From Gammaproteobacteria bacterium (GTDB lineage Bacteria > Pseudomonadota > Gammaproteobacteria > Pseudomonadales > Pseudomonadaceae): a stretch of 64,000 nucleotides of DNA. The translations under genes were made by a program, and so were the position numbers. Below the pieces are notes generated by a model. It was given only the letters and a program-made list of their open reading frames with translations, had not been told where the DNA came from and made no database searches. Shown piece after piece: positions 62,264 through 64,000 of this stretch; within the stretch, counting starts at the first letter, position 1, and each line of letters starts with the position of its first letter. The stretch lies in the NCBI GenBank assembly GCA_903970465.1, contig CAJCIO010000149.1, forward strand, positions 1 through 64,000, read 5' to 3'.

Positions 62264-64000
62264 TTAGACTGACAGCTCAACCAGCAACTTGTTCAGGCGA
62301 CGCACGTACGCCGCCGGGTCTTTCAGGCTGTCCCCTGCCGCGAGTGCGGCCTGGTCGAACAGGATGTGCGAGAAGTCGGCGAAACGGTCTTCGCTTTGCT
62401 CGTTGTCCAGTTTTTCGATCAGCGGGTGGGCCGGGTTGAATTCGAAGATCGGCTTGGAATCCGGCACTTTCTGGCCGCTCGCTTCGAGGATCTGCCGCAT
62501 CTGCAAGCCCAGGTCCTGCTCACCGATTGCCAGGATCGCCGGCGAGTCGGTCAGGCGATGCGAAACCCGCACCTCGCTGACCACATCACCCAGCGCAGCC
62601 TTGAGGCGCTCAACCAGGCCTTCCTTGTCCTTGGCGACTTCTTCCTGGGCTTTTTTGTCCTCTTCGGAGTCCAGCTTGCCCAGGTCCAGGTCGCCACGGG
62701 CGACGTCAACGAAGCCCTTGCCATCGAAATCGGTCAGGTAGCTCATCAGCCACTCGTCGATGCGATCGGTCAGCAACAGCACTTCGATGCCTTTCTTGCG
62801 GAAGACTTCCAGGTGCGGGCTGTCCTTGACCTGAGCGTAGGATTCGCCGGTCAGGAAGTAGATCTTGTCCTGACCTTCCTTGGCGCGAGCCAGGTATTCA
62901 GCCAGGCCGACGGATTGCTCGCCGCTGCTGTCGTGGGTCGATGCGAAGCGCAGCAGGCCGGCGATCTTCTCTTTGTTGGCGAAGTCTTCAGCCGGGCCTT
63001 CCTTGATGACCTGGCCGAAGTTCTTCCAGAAGCCCTTGTACTGCTCGGGTTCGTTCTTCGCCAGTTTTTCCAGCATGTCCAGCACGCGCTTGGTCAGGGC
63101 CGATTTCATCGAATCGATGATCGGATCCTTCTGCAGGATTTCCCGGGATACGTTCAGCGACAGGTCGTTTGAATCGACCACGCCCTTGATGAAGCGCAGG
63201 TACAGCGGCAGGAAAGACTCGGCCTGGTCCATGACGAACACGCGCTGCACATAAAGCTTCAAGCCGCGAGGCGCTTCACGCTGGTACAGATCGAACGGTG
63301 CACGGGCCGGCACGTACAGCAACGAGCTGTATTCGAGCTTGCCTTCGACCTTGTTGTGGCTCCAGCTCAGCGGGTTTTCATAATCGTGACCGATGTGCTT
63401 GTAGAACTCCTGGTATTCCTCGTCCTTGATCTCGGTACGCGGACGGGTCCACAGGGCGCTGGCGCGGTTGACGGTTTCCCATTCCTGCGCCGACTGCTCT
63501 TCGCCCTCGGCCGCAGGAGCCTGCTCTTTAGGCAGTTCGATCGGCAAGGCGATGTGATCGGAATACTTCTTGATGATGTTGCGCAGGCGATAGCCGTCGG
63601 CAAACTCGTCTTCAGCGGCCTTGAGGTGCAGCACGATGCGGGTACCGCGCTCGGCCTTGTCGACATTGGCGACTTCAAACTCGCCTTCGCCCTTAGAGGA
63701 CCAGTGCACACCCTCGCTGGCAGCGGAGCCGGCACGACGACTGAATACTTCGACCTGATCAGCGACGATGAACGCCGAGTAGAAGCCGACGCCGAACTGA
63801 CCAATCAGGTGCGAGTCCTTTTTCTGGTCGCCGCTGAGGTTTTTCATGAAGTCGGCAGTGCCGGACTTGGCGATGGTGCCCAGATGCGTGATCACGTCCT
63901 GGCGGCTCATGCCGATGCCGTTGTCTTCCAGCGTGACGGTCTTGGCGTCTTTGTCGAAGCTCACCCGGATCTTCAGCTCGCCAGCACCTTCAAGCAGCTC
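62264..64000 (-). CDS. htpG: Molecular chaperone HtpG (Hsp90), N-terminus beyond the window
   Basis: This Hsp90 chaperone gene runs off the right edge, so 579 of about 634 residues are seen. In order: the ATP-binding domain with DNGIGM, GTADFM and GQFGVGFYSAF; the middle domain (NDLSLNVSREILQ); and the C-terminal dimerisation domain ending LNKLLVELSV. The frame continues as ELLEGAGELKIR at the window edge, so the first codons are missing only because of the cut. Length and motifs fit a functional gene. Confidence 0.95.
   Translation of the reverse strand, partial: ELLEGAGELKIRVSFDKDAKTVTLEDNGIGMSRQDVITHLGTIAKSGTADFMKNLSGDQKKDSHLIGQFGVGFYSAFIVADQVEVFSRRAGSAASEGVHWSSKGEGEFEVANVDKAERGTRIVLHLKAAEDEFADGYRLRNIIKKYSDHIALPIELPKEQAPAAEGEEQSAQEWETVNRASALWTRPRTEIKDEEYQEFYKHIGHDYENPLSWSHNKVEGKLEYSSLLYVPARAPFDLYQREAPRGLKLYVQRVFVMDQAESFLPLYLRFIKGVVDSNDLSLNVSREILQKDPIIDSMKSALTKRVLDMLEKLAKNEPEQYKGFWKNFGQVIKEGPAEDFANKEKIAGLLRFASTHDSSGEQSVGLAEYLARAKEGQDKIYFLTGESYAQVKDSPHLEVFRKKGIEVLLLTDRIDEWLMSYLTDFDGKGFVDVARGDLDLGKLDSEEDKKAQEEVAKDKEGLVERLKAALGDVVSEVRVSHRLTDSPAILAIGEQDLGLQMRQILEASGQKVPDSKPIFEFNPAHPLIEKLDNEQSEDRFADFSHILFDQAALAAGDSLKDPAAYVRRLNKLLVELSV

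Overview
The window is a stretch of core chromosome from a Pseudomonas species outside P. aeruginosa, probably of the fluorescens/putida type. The genus call rests on a cmaX-crfX-cmpX-sigX-oprF cluster, OprI next to an L,D-transpeptidase, TTG-started ppsA divergent from its regulator ppsR, a GreB/TesA/YbbA-YbbP block, fabA-fabB beside a hybrid histidine kinase, and intergenic REP pairs with a GTGGGAGCG core. GC is high, genes are dense, and both strands are used about equally. I see no prophage, transposase, CRISPR array, rRNA or tRNA.

Layout. 1-704 holds no gene but a dense nest of inverted repeats. 705-3199: pseudouridine synthase, glutaredoxin-like protein and an ammonium channel without glnK. 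3418-4480: a three-gene YqjD/YqjE-type membrane operon. 4618-12260: an EAL protein, dGTPase, NarL-type regulator, YggL, PBP4-type D,D-carboxypeptidase, and a CHASE-PAS-GGDEF cyclase with a perfect palindrome upstream. 12456-16606: RlmKL, Rmf and PyrD. 16722-22349: the oprF-sigX envelope-stress cluster with rraA and a hydrolase. 22560-31372: ppsA/ppsR, pabB, cysH, cysB, usp and DAHP synthase. 31443-39385: GNAT, oprI, L,D-transpeptidase, tesA, YbbA-YbbP, greB and DoxX. 39502-46343: an MltF-type lytic transglycosylase, tatD and the MoxR-DUF58-TgpA operon. 46501-51389: patatin, kdpE with only a scrap of kdpD left, an OmpR/EnvZ-type pair, and a serine-rich five-EF-hand protein. 51502-64000: AI-2E transporter, DUF4892, two hydrolases, sixA, DUF4389, gpsA, the hybrid kinase, fabA-fabB, a dienelactone hydrolase and the truncated htpG.

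Functional themes: envelope and peptidoglycan upkeep (OprF, SigX, CmpX, OprI, PBP4, L,D-transpeptidase, MltF-like, TgpA operon); c-di-GMP and phosphorelay signalling (EAL, GGDEF, hybrid kinase, three further response regulators); ribosome-linked functions (YqjD-like, YggL, RlmKL, Rmf); and central metabolism (PEP synthase, aromatic, sulfur, pyrimidine, folate, fatty-acid and phospholipid precursors).

I found no clearly new multi-gene system. The observations most worth checking are the repeat nest at 185-681, the palindrome at 12319-12351, the five-EF-hand protein at 50604, the kdpD scrap at 48270, and a candidate operator before fabA. Many start codons were moved from the longest open frame to one with a visible ribosome binding site; this is stated in each entry.
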